From Deinobacterium chartae (lineage in GTDB: Bacteria; Deinococcota; Deinococci; Deinococcales; Deinococcaceae), in the NCBI RefSeq assembly GCF_014202645.1, contig NZ_JACHHG010000013.1, positions 33,608 through 97,607 of the forward strand: a DNA stretch of 64,000 nt, written 5' to 3'. Below, piece by piece: positions 1 through 11,042 of the stretch. Numbering within the stretch: the first letter of the stretch is position 1; every line of letters starts with the position of its first letter. The position numbers were made by a program, and so were the translations under genes. The notes under the pieces are model-generated. The model did not search any database. It saw only the letters and a list, made by a program, of their open reading frames with translations, and was not told the origin of the DNA.

Positions 1-44
1 TTTTTAAGAGCGTCCTTGCTGCGCTTGCGGTTACCCCAGAACAT
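1..44 (-). CDS. minE: MinE, N-terminal fragment (cell division topological factor)
   Basis: The ATG overlaps the minD stop by one base (TGATG), and the 14 visible codons read MFWGNRKRSKDALK. This matches the usual MinE opening, a short membrane-targeting segment followed by basic residues. MinE stimulates the MinD ATPase and restricts division inhibition to the poles. The gene is cut by the window edge, so no more of it can be judged. The identification rests on the short N-terminus plus its position directly after minD. Confidence 0.8.
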   Translation of the reverse strand, partial: MFWGNRKRSKDALK

Positions 45-844
45 CAAGCACCCCCGAACAGGCGACGCAAGGTAGCCAGGAAACCGCGTTCCTCCTCGAG
101 GTTCATGAAGGGCACCTCCTCACCGTGAATACGCCGCGCGGTGTTCATAAAGGCCTGTCCGGCCCTCGAACTGCCCAGCACAGCGGGCTCGCCGACGTTG
201 GTGGACACCAAGATGCCCTCGTCCTCGGGAACAATACCGATCGGCTTGTGTCCCAGGATCTCGAGCACATCGCTGACCGACAGCATATTGCCGCTGGCCA
301 CCATCTTGGGGCGCAGGCGGTTGATGACCAGCTTGATCTCGCGCAGGTCACCCGCCTCGAGCAGTCCGATGATCCGGTCCGCGTCGCGCACGCTGGACAC
401 CTCGGGGTTCACCACGACCAAAGCGCCCTGCGCCGGAGCCGAAGCGGTCTTGAAACCGCTCTCGATGCCGGCGGGCGAGTCGATCAGTACCCGGTCGAAG
501 CCCTCCTCCTGCATCAAGATGTTCACGATCTGGCGCATCTTGTCCGGATCGAGCGCGTCCTTGTCGCGGGTCTGCGAGGCAGGAAGCAGATACAGGTTCT
601 CGACACGCTTGTCACGGATGAGCGCCTGCCGCACCCGACAGTTGCCCTCGAGGACGTCTACGAGGTCAAAGACCACGCGGCTCTCGAGGCCCATCACCAC
701 GTCGAGGTTGCGCAGTCCGACGTCGACGTCGATCACCACGACCTTCTCGCCGAGCTTGGCGAGTCCGGCGCCAATGTTGGCCGTGGTGGTGGTTTTACCG
801 ACGCCGCCCTTCCCCGAGGTCACGACGATGACTTTGGCGTTCAA
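44..844 (-). CDS. minD: MinD septum-site determining ATPase
   Basis: This 266-residue ParA/MinD-family ATPase carries the deviant Walker A motif GKGGVGKT at residues 11-18, a VVIDVDVGLRNLD switch region, and a C-terminal amphipathic membrane-targeting tail ending LRRLFGGA. ATP-bound MinD sits on the inner membrane, recruits MinC to block FtsZ at the poles and is released by MinE. I chose a TTG start because GGAGG lies five bases upstream of it and homology begins there; an upstream ATG would place the ribosome site inside the coding region. It is the first gene of a minD-minE operon. A TACAAT box at 897-902 is a possible -10. Confidence 0.96.
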   Translation of the reverse strand: MNAKVIVVTSGKGGVGKTTTTANIGAGLAKLGEKVVVIDVDVGLRNLDVVMGLESRVVFDLVDVLEGNCRVRQALIRDKRVENLYLLPASQTRDKDALDPDKMRQIVNILMQEEGFDRVLIDSPAGIESGFKTASAPAQGALVVVNPEVSSVRDADRIIGLLEAGDLREIKLVINRLRPKMVASGNMLSVSDVLEILGHKPIGIVPEDEGILVSTNVGEPAVLGSSRAGQAFMNTARRIHGEEVPFMNLEEERGFLATLRRLFGGA

Positions 845-907
845 GCAATCCTCCTTCAGAAACTGCATTCAGCTTCGATGTTGCCCAGTGTAATGCATTG
901 TAGAGGT

Positions 908-938
908 AAGAGGCGGTCCGCCGAGCGGACCGCCTCTT
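908..938. terminator. Hairpin between minD and ftsH
   Basis: A perfect 14-bp stem (arms 908-921 and 925-938) with a 3-base loop lies between the ftsH stop and the minD promoter region. It is followed by an A-rich run on the plus strand but has no clear T-tract on the minus strand, so efficient termination after ftsH is inferred only from the stem. Confidence 0.55.
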
Positions 939-957
939 GAAAAAACAAAGACTTTAA

Positions 958-2838
<1,881 letters not shown>

Positions 2839-2938
2839 GTTCCAGACCTCCGAGTTCTGGGTACTGCGACCCTGCGCGTACCGGAACTGCGTGTCCGTAC
2901 GCCTGAGGTCAGCGAGTGAGACGGCGAAACTGTCACAC

Positions 2939-2959
2939 CTTGAGTGTACCAGACTCAAG
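2939..2959 (-). promoter_or_regulatory. HAIR operator (HspR site) before ftsH
   Basis: The sequence is CTTGAGT, seven bases, then ACTCAAG: a 14/14 match to the HspR-associated inverted repeat with the canonical 7-7-7 spacing. A TACACT -10 candidate (2943-2948, minus strand) lies inside it, so a bound repressor would block RNA polymerase. HspR repressing chaperone and protease genes through this repeat is established; its action here is inferred. Confidence 0.88.
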
Positions 2960-3067
2960 TGAGAGACGCGTATCGGTGATTACACCATCTCTTACGGGTT
3001 TTATCGAAAAACCTGGCGAACGCCGCACACGGCGAGATCAGCCGGAATCGCAGGCGAGCACATGCGG

Positions 3068-3073
3068 TATGCT
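3068..3073 (+). promoter_or_regulatory. -10 box of the TPR gene
   Basis: TATGCT lies 12 bases before ATG 3086, giving a predicted 5' leader of only a few bases and no Shine-Dalgarno sequence. No good -35 box is visible. Confidence 0.5.
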
Positions 3074-3085
3074 AGCCCCAAGACG

Positions 3086-4501
3086 ATGACCAACCTCTCC
3101 ACACTCTGGCAGCAGACCTCCCAAGCCCTCTCCAGCGAACACTTCGAACGTGCTTTTGAACTGCTGGAGCGCGGCTTTCGGAGTGCACGCAGCCAGGAAC
3201 GCGCCCGAATCGCCCTGTGGGCCGCCGAACTGCACGGCCTGTACGGTGAAACCGGCGCCGAAGACGGACTGCACTACCTGCACATGGCCCTGGACCAGGA
3301 CCCCGCCATCGGGCAGGATCCGCTCTACCGCGCGCTGCACGCCGAACTCGCCTCGTACCTGCCCGAGCAGGGCAGCGGCTTTCAGCCACGCGAAGCGGCC
3401 CTCGAGGTACTGCAGGCGGTCAGCGACACGCCTGCGCGCTTCCACGCCGCCTGCGCGCTTCTCAACCTAGGCGCCCTGCCCGAAGCGCTCGGCGCCCTGG
3501 AAAAGCTCGACTGGCAAAGCCTCGATCCGTACCTGCGCTGGCGCTACTTCTCGTGGCTGGGCGGGGCGCTCGAGCAGTCCAACCGCCTCGAGGACGCCGC
3601 CACCGCCTACGGCCGCGCCGCCGACCTCGCCCCCGGGGTACAGCGCGCCTCGATGCTGCAGGAGCAGGCGGCGGTGCTGCTGAGCCTCGAGCAGGCGAGC
3701 GTGGCCAGCGAACTGCTCGACCGGGCTTGGCTGCTGTATTACGGCAACGAGGACGCCTATCATCTCGCCAACTGGCACTACCTCAAGGCCCAGGCCCTGC
3801 TGGCCTTGGGCCGCCCGGAAGAGGCCGCCGCCCAGATCACGACGGCCGACGACCTCGAGGGCAGCATCGAGGAATCCTCGTACGGCGTGCAACTGGTGTA
3901 CGGCCAGACCCTGATGGCCCTGGGACAGCCCGCCGAGGCAGCCGAGCGTTTCGCCCGTGCGGTGCGTCTGGCCTCCTCGGTGGACCGACCCTACGCATTG
4001 CACGAGCTCGGGGTGGCACACCTGGATGCCGACGCCCCGGTCGAGGCACGCGAGGCCCTGCTGCAGGCGCTGCAGGACGATGAGTACCCCTTCCTGGCCG
4101 AGGTCTACGCGGACCTCGCCGAGGCCGAATACCGCCTGGGCCGCCTGGCCGAGGCCGAAGCAAGTGCCACCTACGCGCTCAACCAGGGAGCGACCGTGGC
4201 CGCCAGCCTGATCCTGGGCGCGGTTGCCTTTGACTACTATCACCTCGGCGAAGCCCTCGAGCACTACACCCGCGTGGCCGAACACGCCGCTCCCGGCAGC
4301 CGCGAGTGGATCACCGCGCAGCAGATGCTGGCCGACGTGCTGGCCCAAGACGGCTTCCGCGACCCCGCACGCATCCTCGAGCACGCCCAGGCAGCCCTCG
4401 AGCACACCGACGCGCAAGACGAGTGGTACACCACCTTGCAGGGTTATGTGGACCGCGCGATGGAACTGCTGCGCGCTCCCGGCAAGCGGACCCTGAACTG
4501 A
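3086..4501 (+). CDS. Tetratricopeptide-repeat protein
   Basis: This 471-residue protein is almost wholly alpha-helical repeats rich in Ala, Leu and Glu. Units such as YATLGxPAEAAERFARAVRLA-type helices repeat about every 34 residues, typical of a TPR solenoid used for protein-protein contacts. There is no signal peptide or catalytic domain, so it is probably cytoplasmic. I chose ATG 3086 because a TATGCT -10 box sits at 3068-3073 and an earlier ATG would lie upstream of it. It is transcribed divergently from ftsH and converges on panB. The partner is unknown. Confidence 0.85.
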   Translation: MTNLSTLWQQTSQALSSEHFERAFELLERGFRSARSQERARIALWAAELHGLYGETGAEDGLHYLHMALDQDPAIGQDPLYRALHAELASYLPEQGSGFQPREAALEVLQAVSDTPARFHAACALLNLGALPEALGALEKLDWQSLDPYLRWRYFSWLGGALEQSNRLEDAATAYGRAADLAPGVQRASMLQEQAAVLLSLEQASVASELLDRAWLLYYGNEDAYHLANWHYLKAQALLALGRPEEAAAQITTADDLEGSIEESSYGVQLVYGQTLMALGQPAEAAERFARAVRLASSVDRPYALHELGVAHLDADAPVEAREALLQALQDDEYPFLAEVYADLAEAEYRLGRLAEAEASATYALNQGATVAASLILGAVAFDYYHLGEALEHYTRVAEHAAPGSREWITAQQMLADVLAQDGFRDPARILEHAQAALEHTDAQDEWYTTLQGYVDRAMELLRAPGKRTLN

Positions 4502-4545
4502 GCTTCGGTTTTTAGCGATTCGTTCTCGGCCAGCAGCAGCCAGCA

Positions 4546-4582
4546 AGCGGGAGCAGGTGCCTCAGGGGCACCTGCTCCCGCT
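4546..4582. terminator. Hairpin between convergent TPR gene and panB
   Basis: Sixteen-base arms (4546-4561 and 4567-4582) pair perfectly around a 5-base loop. It lies between two convergent stop codons and has no T-tract on either side, so it may be a weak bidirectional terminator or a barrier to RNA decay. Confidence 0.6.
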
Positions 4583-4606
4583 GCAACCAGAGCAGGGCAC
4601 CCGCGC

Positions 4607-5431
4607 TCAGTACAGCTTCTCCAGCACCTCGTCCTTGACCGCAAAGCCGTGCTCCGGTCCCGGGAACGTGCGCTCACGCACCTCGAGGGCATAGCGGGTG
4701 AGCGCCTGCACCGAGGTCACGCCCAGCTCGGCGTAGGCCTTGACGAACTTGGGCCGGAAACGGTCGAAGATGCCCAGAAGGTCGTGATAGACCAGCACCT
4801 GCCCGTCGCAGGCCGCTCCGGCCCCGATGCCCACGGTGGGAATGGAGAGCCTCGAGGTGATCAGCGCGGCCAGTTTGGCCGGGACCGCCTCGAGCACCAC
4901 GCTGTAAGCCCCGGCCTGCTCGACGGCCAGGGCGTCTTCGAGGATACGTGCGGCCGCCTCGCTGCTCTTGCCCTGCACCTTGAGCCCGCCCTGCACCGCC
5001 GCAGTTTGCGGCAGCAGACCGACGTGGCCCATCACCGGAATCCCGGCGCTTACGATGGCCCGTACCGTGTCCTGGTAGTGCACGCCGCCCTCGAGCTTGA
5101 CCGCATCGGCCATGCCTTCCTTGACCAGGCGCACCGAGGCGCGCAGCGCGTCGTTCACGCCGGTCTGGTAGCTGCCAAACGGCAGATCGACCACCATGAA
5201 GGTGTCGGGGGCACCCCGGCGCACGGCGCGGGCATGGTGGATCATGTCCTCGAGGGTGACGAGCGCGGTACTCTCGTAGCCCAGCACCACCATGCCCAGG
5301 CTGTCGCCCACCAGGATCGCGTCCACTCCCGCCGCCTGGGCCTGCTGCCCTGCAGCGTAATCGTAGGCGGTCACGACCACCATCGGCGTGCCTCCCTTGT
5401 GGACCGCGAAGTCGGGAACGGTCTTCTTCAT
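4607..5431 (-). CDS. panB: 3-methyl-2-oxobutanoate hydroxymethyltransferase
   Basis: This 274-residue KPHMT/PanB TIM barrel transfers a hydroxymethyl group from methylenetetrahydrofolate to alpha-ketoisovalerate, giving ketopantoate, the first step of pantothenate and CoA synthesis. Family signatures include the N-terminal [14 protein letters not shown] segment, the [12 protein letters not shown] metal and substrate region, and the MGHVGLLPQ and [20 protein letters not shown] blocks. I chose ATG 5431, where homology starts; it lies six bases after a TACAAT -10 box, so the mRNA should be leaderless. The longer reading frame would extend through its own promoter. It stands alone, divergent from the cytochrome c gene. 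Confidence 0.95.
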   Translation of the reverse strand: MKKTVPDFAVHKGGTPMVVVTAYDYAAGQQAQAAGVDAILVGDSLGMVVLGYESTALVTLEDMIHHARAVRRGAPDTFMVVDLPFGSYQTGVNDALRASVRLVKEGMADAVKLEGGVHYQDTVRAIVSAGIPVMGHVGLLPQTAAVQGGLKVQGKSSEAAARILEDALAVEQAGAYSVVLEAVPAKLAALITSRLSIPTVGIGAGAACDGQVLVYHDLLGIFDRFRPKFVKAYAELGVTSVQALTRYALEVRERTFPGPEHGFAVKDEVLEKLY

Positions 5432-5437
5432 GCGGTC

Positions 5438-5467
5438 ATTGTATGCCTGTGCGCCGCGCTGTGACGA
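5438..5467 (-). promoter_or_regulatory. Leaderless promoter of panB
   Basis: The -10 box TACAAT (5438-5443) is six bases before the ATG, and a 4/6 -35 match TCGTCA (5462-5467) is 18 bases upstream of it. Transcription should begin at or next to the A of the start codon. Confidence 0.65.
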
Positions 5468-5546
5468 AACCCTGCATGACGTTTGATGGAGGTGCCCGTC
5501 CTGGTATGGCGTTAAGATGGATGCAGGAAAACCCCAGGAGGTATCT

Positions 5547-6005
5547 ATGAGGCGCACGGTAGTACTCGCATTCGGCCTGCTGCTTCCCGCCGCCCTGCTC
5601 GCGTCGGCGCGGGCGGCCGACGGTAAAGCCCTGTACTCGGCAAACTGTGCCGGCTGCCATCAGGCGACCGGCAAAGGGGTGCCGAACGCCTTTCCACCGC
5701 TGGCCGCGCACCTGCCCAAGGTCGTGGCCGCCAAGAACGGCCGCGCCTACTTGATCAACGTGGTGCTCTACGGCCTGCAGGGTCAGATCCGGGCTGGCGG
5801 CGCGAACTACAACGGGGCCATGCCGGGGTTCGCGCAGCTCAAGGACGACGAGGTCGCGGCGGTGCTGAACTACACGCTCACCGCCTGGGGCAACAAACTG
5901 CCTGCCGGTCAGAAGCCGCTGAGTGCGGCTGAGGTCAAAAAAGAGCGCGCTGCCAAGAAAACGGCCGCTCAGGTACTGAAACTGCGCCCCAAGGGCCTGA
6001 AGTAA
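5547..6005 (+). CDS. Small secreted c-type cytochrome
   Basis: This 152-residue protein has a signal peptide ending near ASARA and a single heme attachment motif CAGCH close to the mature N-terminus. The likely distal Met is in GAMPGF. The layout is that of a class I monoheme cytochrome c working outside the membrane as a soluble electron carrier. The start is set by AGGAGGT at 5536-5542, four bases before ATG 5547. The C-terminus is Lys-rich. Its position beside the polyferredoxin and caa3 oxidase genes makes it a plausible donor to that chain, although it is transcribed as a single gene ahead of them. Confidence 0.85.
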   Translation: MRRTVVLAFGLLLPAALLASARAADGKALYSANCAGCHQATGKGVPNAFPPLAAHLPKVVAAKNGRAYLINVVLYGLQGQIRAGGANYNGAMPGFAQLKDDEVAAVLNYTLTAWGNKLPAGQKPLSAAEVKKERAAKKTAAQVLKLRPKGLK

Positions 6006-6016
6006 ACCTGGCCCCA

Positions 6017-6044
6017 CGGTGGCCCGCTCTGCGGCGGGCTACCG
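6017..6044 (+). terminator. Hairpin after the cytochrome c gene
   Basis: Ten-base arms at 6017-6026 and 6035-6044 pair with one G-T wobble, followed by ATTGTTCTT. It is a plausible terminator separating the cytochrome from the next promoter. Confidence 0.5.
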
Positions 6045-6061
6045 ATTGTTCTTAGGACAAT
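6045..6061 (+). promoter_or_regulatory. Operator-like inverted repeat ATTGTTCT-T-AGGACAAT
   Basis: Two 8-base arms match at 7 of 8 positions around a single central T. The right arm reads on as AGGACAATTG, identical to the core of the palindrome before ctaA. It abuts a -35 candidate TTGCCA at 6061-6066. A dimeric regulator is inferred; its identity is unknown. Confidence 0.6.
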
Positions 6062-6090
6062 TGCCACCCTGAGACGGTCGAAACTAGACT
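6061..6090 (+). promoter_or_regulatory. Promoter of the polyferredoxin operon
   Basis: TTGCCA (6061-6066), an 18-base spacer and TAGACT (6085-6090) precede ATG 6099 by eight bases, so translation is probably leaderless from the second of two in-frame ATGs. Confidence 0.6.
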
Positions 6091-6098
6091 GCATGGGT

Positions 6099-7604
6099 AT
6101 GTCACGCGCTCCCGCCACCCGGTTCGACCTGCTGCGCCTGCCGCTGGTCGGCCGTTTCCTGCGCTGGCGGTACGCGCGCTTCGCGCTGCAGCTGCCGCTG
6201 CTGCTGCTGGCCCTGCTCGCGATCCTCGAGGGGCTGCTGGGCAGTCAGCTCGCCGCCAAGAACCTCGCGACCGTCTCGGTGTGGCTGCATTACCGCGGTC
6301 TGGTGGTGCTGGCCCTGCTGATCATTGGAAACCTGTTCTGCGCCGCCTGCCCGCTGATGCTGACCCGCGGCCCGACCCGGCTGCTCAAGCGCTTTGTGCC
6401 CGAGCTGCGCTGGCCGCGCGCGCTGCGCAACAAGTACACCGTGCTGGCCCTCACCGCTGCCTATATCTTTGCCTACGAGTACTTCGACCTGTGGGCCAGC
6501 CCCTGGCTGACCGCCTGGCTGATGATCGGGTACTTCGGAGCCGCGCTGGTCATCGATACCCTCTTTCCTGCCGGGACCTTCTGCAGGTACGTGTGCCCGC
6601 TGGGCAACTTCAACTTTGCGCTGTCGCACGGCAGCCCGTCGCAGATCACCGCACGCGACCCCTCGAGGTGCGCTTCCTGCGAGGGCAAGTACTGCCTCAA
6701 CGGCCGCGTCGAGGATGCCTCGGGCCGGGGCACGCTGCGCGGCACGCACCGCTTCGAAACGCTCACCCCGCTGGCGATGGCAGGCGGCAGCCCTGCCCCC
6801 GTGGGCCACTTTCCCGGCTGCGAGACCGAGCTGTTCGTTCCGGCATTAAAGAGCAACCAGGACTGCACGCTGTGTCTGAACTGCCTGCGGGCCTGCCCGT
6901 ACGACAACGTGGCCCTCGAGCTGCGCCCGCCTGCGCGCTCGTGGGAACAGGTGCGCCCCAAGGCGGACTGGCTGCTGCTGGGCACCGTGCTGTTTTTCGC
7001 CGGGCTGGCCAACGCCTTCGCGATGGTGCCGCCGTTTTACGCGCTGGCCGAGCGTCTCTCCGGTCTGCTGGGCACCCGCAGCGAGGGTGTGCTGCTGCCG
7101 CTGCTGCTCGGCCCGCCGCTGCTGCTGGGCACCCTGGGCAGCCTGGGGGTCTTTGTGGCCTCCAGCCGCCTCCTGGGGCTGCGCGAGGGCTGGAGCGCGG
7201 CGCTGCGCCGCTGGGGAGCCGTCCTGCTGCCGATGTCCTTTGCGATGTGGGCCGGGCACTACAGCTTTCACTTCCTGACCGGCTGGGCCTCGATCATCCC
7301 GGCCTTCTGGCAGGCCCTGGCCACCCTGGGCCTGCCGGTCCCCCCACCCGACTGGACCCTGGCCGCCCTGGTTCCCGAGAACTTCCTGTTTCCGCTGCAG
7401 GTCGTGATCCTCTACAGCGGTTTCGGAGCGGGCTGCTACTTCGCTTTCCGCCGCGCCCGCGCGCTCGGCAACCCGCGCGCGGCCCTGCCGATCCTGGCGT
7501 GGCTGGGTATGCTGTCGGTCATCGCCCTGCTGATCCTGGCCCAGCCGATGGAGATGCGCGGCACCCTGCTCGATCCCGGCACCGCGTCCGGCGCCCCCCT
7601 GTGA
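6099..7604 (+). CDS. Membrane-bound polyferredoxin (NosR/NapH-like 4Fe-4S protein)
   Basis: This protein of about 501 residues has roughly ten hydrophobic helices around a cysteine-rich cytoplasmic part. Cysteine blocks in order are FCAACP within a membrane helix, CRYVCPLG, CASCEGKYC, and the ferredoxin-like CTLCLNCLRACP. This is the pattern of the membrane ferredoxins NapH and NosR C-terminus, which pass electrons across the membrane. The following gene encodes a signal-peptide protein, apparently in the same operon, and the surrounding cluster makes heme A and the caa3 oxidase, so a role in respiratory electron flow or metal-centre assembly is inferred. No Nos or Nap catalytic genes are present. 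ATG 6099 is preferred over 6093 by promoter spacing. Confidence 0.8.
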   Translation: MSRAPATRFDLLRLPLVGRFLRWRYARFALQLPLLLLALLAILEGLLGSQLAAKNLATVSVWLHYRGLVVLALLIIGNLFCAACPLMLTRGPTRLLKRFVPELRWPRALRNKYTVLALTAAYIFAYEYFDLWASPWLTAWLMIGYFGAALVIDTLFPAGTFCRYVCPLGNFNFALSHGSPSQITARDPSRCASCEGKYCLNGRVEDASGRGTLRGTHRFETLTPLAMAGGSPAPVGHFPGCETELFVPALKSNQDCTLCLNCLRACPYDNVALELRPPARSWEQVRPKADWLLLGTVLFFAGLANAFAMVPPFYALAERLSGLLGTRSEGVLLPLLLGPPLLLGTLGSLGVFVASSRLLGLREGWSAALRRWGAVLLPMSFAMWAGHYSFHFLTGWASIIPAFWQALATLGLPVPPPDWTLAALVPENFLFPLQVVILYSGFGAGCYFAFRRARALGNPRAALPILAWLGMLSVIALLILAQPMEMRGTLLDPGTASGAPL

Positions 7605-7624
7605 CCCTGCAACCCTGTGACCTT

Positions 7625-8233
7625 ATGACCCGAACTGCAAGCGCACTTCTGACTGCCCTCAGCCTGGCCGCACTGCCGCTGCTGAGCCCACCTGCCCACG
7701 CCCACGCCGAACCGGTGCAGGTCGTGGCCAACCTTTCCCTCGAGGCCGAAGCCACCCCCCTCCAGCTCGGCCTGGTCGGGCAGACCTCCACCCTGCCGGT
7801 GCGCGGCGCGGTGGTCGAGGTGCGCCTCTATCCCGAAGACGACGCGTGGCGACGGCGCCTCGAGCAGGGGGGTGGGACGGTGTCCACCACCGACCTCTCG
7901 ATCCTGCCCGGCAACGCGCTCGATACGGTGCACCTCGAGGAGGTCCGGACCGCCGACTACCGGGGCCGCCTGCGCCCCCTCGAGGCCGGACGTTACGTTC
8001 TGGCCGTGCTGGATACCACCTTCAAGGGCGAAACCGCCCTCGCCGCGCGCGCCTTTGAGGTGAGCCCGGGGCGGAGCAGCGCGCTGGTCACCGCGCTGCT
8101 CCCCAAGACCCAGACCCCCACCTCTTATCTGGTGTGGGCCCTGATCGGCCTGGCGGTTCCGGCGCTGATCGTGCTGGGCGTGGTGTTCGTGGGCCGTCCG
8201 GACCGCCGCGCCAAGCCCGAGTCCGACCACTGA
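7625..8233 (+). CDS. Secreted/membrane-anchored protein with His-rich N-terminus
   Basis: This 202-residue protein has a signal peptide (cleavage near AHA, leaving a mature start HAEPVQ), a beta-rich extracytoplasmic domain of about 140 residues, and one C-terminal membrane helix (LVWALIGLAVPALIVLGVVFV) followed by a basic tail. I do not recognise a named family, but the design resembles small periplasmic copper-handling proteins. It lies 20 bases after the polyferredoxin gene, with no terminator between them, so the two are probably co-transcribed and may form one complex. ATG 7625 is the first good start before the signal peptide; no strong ribosome site is visible. Confidence 0.7.
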   Translation: MTRTASALLTALSLAALPLLSPPAHAHAEPVQVVANLSLEAEATPLQLGLVGQTSTLPVRGAVVEVRLYPEDDAWRRRLEQGGGTVSTTDLSILPGNALDTVHLEEVRTADYRGRLRPLEAGRYVLAVLDTTFKGETALAARAFEVSPGRSSALVTALLPKTQTPTSYLVWALIGLAVPALIVLGVVFVGRPDRRAKPESDH

Positions 8234-8255
8234 CCGAAACCCACGGATTCCCAAA

Positions 8256-8286
8256 GAGGGGGCCTGCCGCAGTGGCAAGCCCCCTC
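8256..8286. terminator. Hairpin between convergent genes
   Basis: Arms GAGGGGGC (8256-8263) and GCCCCCTC (8279-8286) enclose an inner TGCC/GGCA stem. It lies between the stops of the secreted protein and the DUF420 gene and probably serves both directions, although no T-tract is present. Confidence 0.6.
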
Positions 8287-8327
8287 CGGTCGCGTCAGCT
8301 TCCTGCGGCACAGACCCCCTGGAGTCC

Positions 8328-8837
8328 TTACAGCTCGATGTACTTGGGCGGATAGGCGTGCAGCACCAGGTAGATGATCCAGCCGGTTACCGCCACGTAC
8401 AGCCATACCGGCACGGTCCAGCGCGCCCACGCACGGTGACGGGCAAAGAAGCTGCCCGCCGCACCCGAGCGGGTCGCAGTCGGAGCGAGGCTGCCGCCGC
8501 TGGCCCCGCGCCCCTTGAGGGCGTTGTAAATCACGACCAGCGCCATCGGGCCGTTCGCTGCCGCCAAGATGGTGTGGCTTCCGAGCAGGATGTAGTAGGC
8601 CAGGCGCCACTCCTCGGGACCGTTGTAGCCCCTCGAGGCCCCCAGCAGGGTCTTGGTGATGTAGAGCGCCAGAAACAGGGCGGCAAAGGCGGTCGCCGTG
8701 ACCATGGCGCGCATGTGCCAGGTGCGCTGGCCCCGGCGGATCAGGATCACGCCGACGATCAGGGACAGGCCGCTGAGCACGATCGTGATGATCGACCAGA
8801 AGCTGACCAGTTCTGCGAGGTTCGCGTTCGCGGGCAT
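8328..8837 (-). CDS. DUF420 family membrane protein
   Basis: This 169-residue protein has about five predicted membrane helices. It has the DUF420 (YozB-type) pattern, with conserved residues around RTWHMRAMVTATAFAALFLALYITK and SHTILAAANGPMALVVIY, including intramembrane histidines. The family is found next to cytochrome oxidase genes and is thought to help heme-copper oxidase assembly, but its biochemical role is not settled. ATG 8837 is used because AGGAGG lies eight bases upstream; a frame extending further would place that site inside the gene. It is divergent from ctaA across a 315-base regulatory gap. Confidence 0.85.
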   Translation of the reverse strand: MPANANLAELVSFWSIITIVLSGLSLIVGVILIRRGQRTWHMRAMVTATAFAALFLALYITKTLLGASRGYNGPEEWRLAYYILLGSHTILAAANGPMALVVIYNALKGRGASGGSLAPTATRSGAAGSFFARHRAWARWTVPVWLYVAVTGWIIYLVLHAYPPKYIEL

Positions 8838-9023
8838 CGAATGTTCCTCCTGCGCGACCACCCCTCGAGGGGGCAGGTGGCGCGTACGGTACGTTTCGTA
8901 CAGCGGTTTCTAGGGTATCAGACCGCCTCTGGGACAGGAGCCCCTTGGCCTGTGCCCAGGTCGGTCCCTCAGGGTCTCGACAAGGGTGGATTCACGTTTG
9001 GAAGGCGGGTTAGGGTAGGCTGG

Positions 9024-9049
9024 GGGCTGAGGACAATTGTCCTCAGCCC
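9024..9049. promoter_or_regulatory. 26-bp perfect palindrome upstream of ctaA
   Basis: The 13-base arm GGGCTGAGGACAA (9024-9036) is followed without a spacer by its exact reverse complement (9037-9049). Its centre is about 41.5 bases before the start predicted from the TAGAAT box, the position of class II activator sites. The inner AGGACAATTG is shared with the site at 6045-6061. Its binding protein is unknown. Confidence 0.75.
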
Positions 9050-9065
9050 GCTTCTGGACGCGGCC

Positions 9066-9071
9066 TAGAAT
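9066..9071 (+). promoter_or_regulatory. -10 box of the ctaA operon
   Basis: TAGAAT, with no matching -35 box at 16-18 bases, fits an activator-dependent promoter. The predicted leader before ATG 9153 is about 75 bases and ends in GGGGAGAG. Confidence 0.6.
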
Positions 9072-9152
9072 AAGAGAGATTGTCGCAGTACCTGCGCACG
9101 AAAATTCGCCGACGATGCCTGCTTCGGTCGGGGCACAAGGTGGTGGGGAGAG

Positions 9153-10125
9153 ATGGAAAGTAGAATCGAAAGGGTGAAACCTCCACGGCTGGCTTTCAGC
9201 ACGTTTGCCTGGATTCTTTTTGCCTACCTGGTCCTGGTGATCCTGTGGGGAGCCTGGGTGCGCATCTCCGGGTCCGGGGCCGGATGCGGCAGTCACTGGC
9301 CGCTGTGCAACGGCGCCGTGGTGCCGATGTCACCGACCCTGGAGACCCTCACCGAGCTGGTTCACCGCGTGACCAGCACCCTCTCGGGCCTCCTGATCAT
9401 CGCGATGCTGGTGTGGGCCTTCCGCCGCTTTCCCAAGGGCCACGGTGCCCGGCTGGGCTCGGTGCTCGCCCTGGTCTTCGTGATCATCGAAGGCCTGCTG
9501 GGTGCGGGGCTGGTGGTGTTTGAGCTGGTCGGCAACAACGAGTCGGCGGTACGCGCGGTCTACCTGCCGCTGCACCTCGCCAACACCTTCGTCCTGCTCG
9601 GAGTAACGGCCTACACCGCTCTTACCGGTCAGAACATCCGCCCCACCCTGCGCTCCCAGGGCTCCTTGCCGCTGCTGGTGGGCGGGGGTCTGCTGCTGAC
9701 CCTGCTCGTCGGTATGAGCGGTGCGATCGCCGCGCTGGGTGATACCCTCTACCCCGCCCACAGCCTCGAGAGTGCCTTGAGACACGACTTCGACGCGGCG
9801 GCCCCGCTCCTGATCCAGCTGCGGGTGCTGCACCCGACGCTGGCGATCGCGTCGGCCGTCTACCTGGTTTTCCTCGGTGTCCTGCTGAGTGCCCAACGTT
9901 CCACTCCGGCCGTAAAGGTCTGGAGCAAGGCCCTTTACCTGGCCATCGCGCTGCAGATCGCTGCGGGCATCGCCAACGTGGCGCTGCTGGCACCGGGCTG
10001 GCTGCAGATCGTTCACCTGCTGCTGGCCTGCCTGATGTGGCTGTGCACGGTGATGCTGTGCCTGCACGCGCTGGACCACCGTCTCGTCTCTCCCCGCCTC
10101 GGACTGGCCGGGGCACAGGTCGGCC

Positions 10126-10133
<8 letters not shown>
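9153..10133 (+). CDS. ctaA: Heme A synthase (CtaA/COX15)
   Basis: This 326-residue integral membrane protein with about eight helices oxidises the C8 methyl of heme O to a formyl group, giving heme A for the oxidase. Family marks are the N-terminal [28 protein letters not shown] segment read in pieces ([18 protein letters not shown]), the [13 protein letters not shown] heme-binding His block, and later [10 protein letters not shown] and HPTLAIAS histidines. GGGGAGAG just precedes the ATG. It overlaps ctaB by eight bases, so the two heme A steps are translationally coupled. A long palindrome before its promoter suggests regulation by a dimeric factor. Confidence 0.95.
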
Positions 10134-11016
<883 letters not shown>

Positions 11017-11042
11017 CGCTCGAGCCTATGGGGAAAGGAGTA

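Noticed and set aside
6099..7604. Assignment as NosR or NapH of a denitrification or nitrate system
   Set aside because: No nosZ, nap or maturation genes nearby and the NosR FMN-binding periplasmic domain is missing; only a family-level call is justified.
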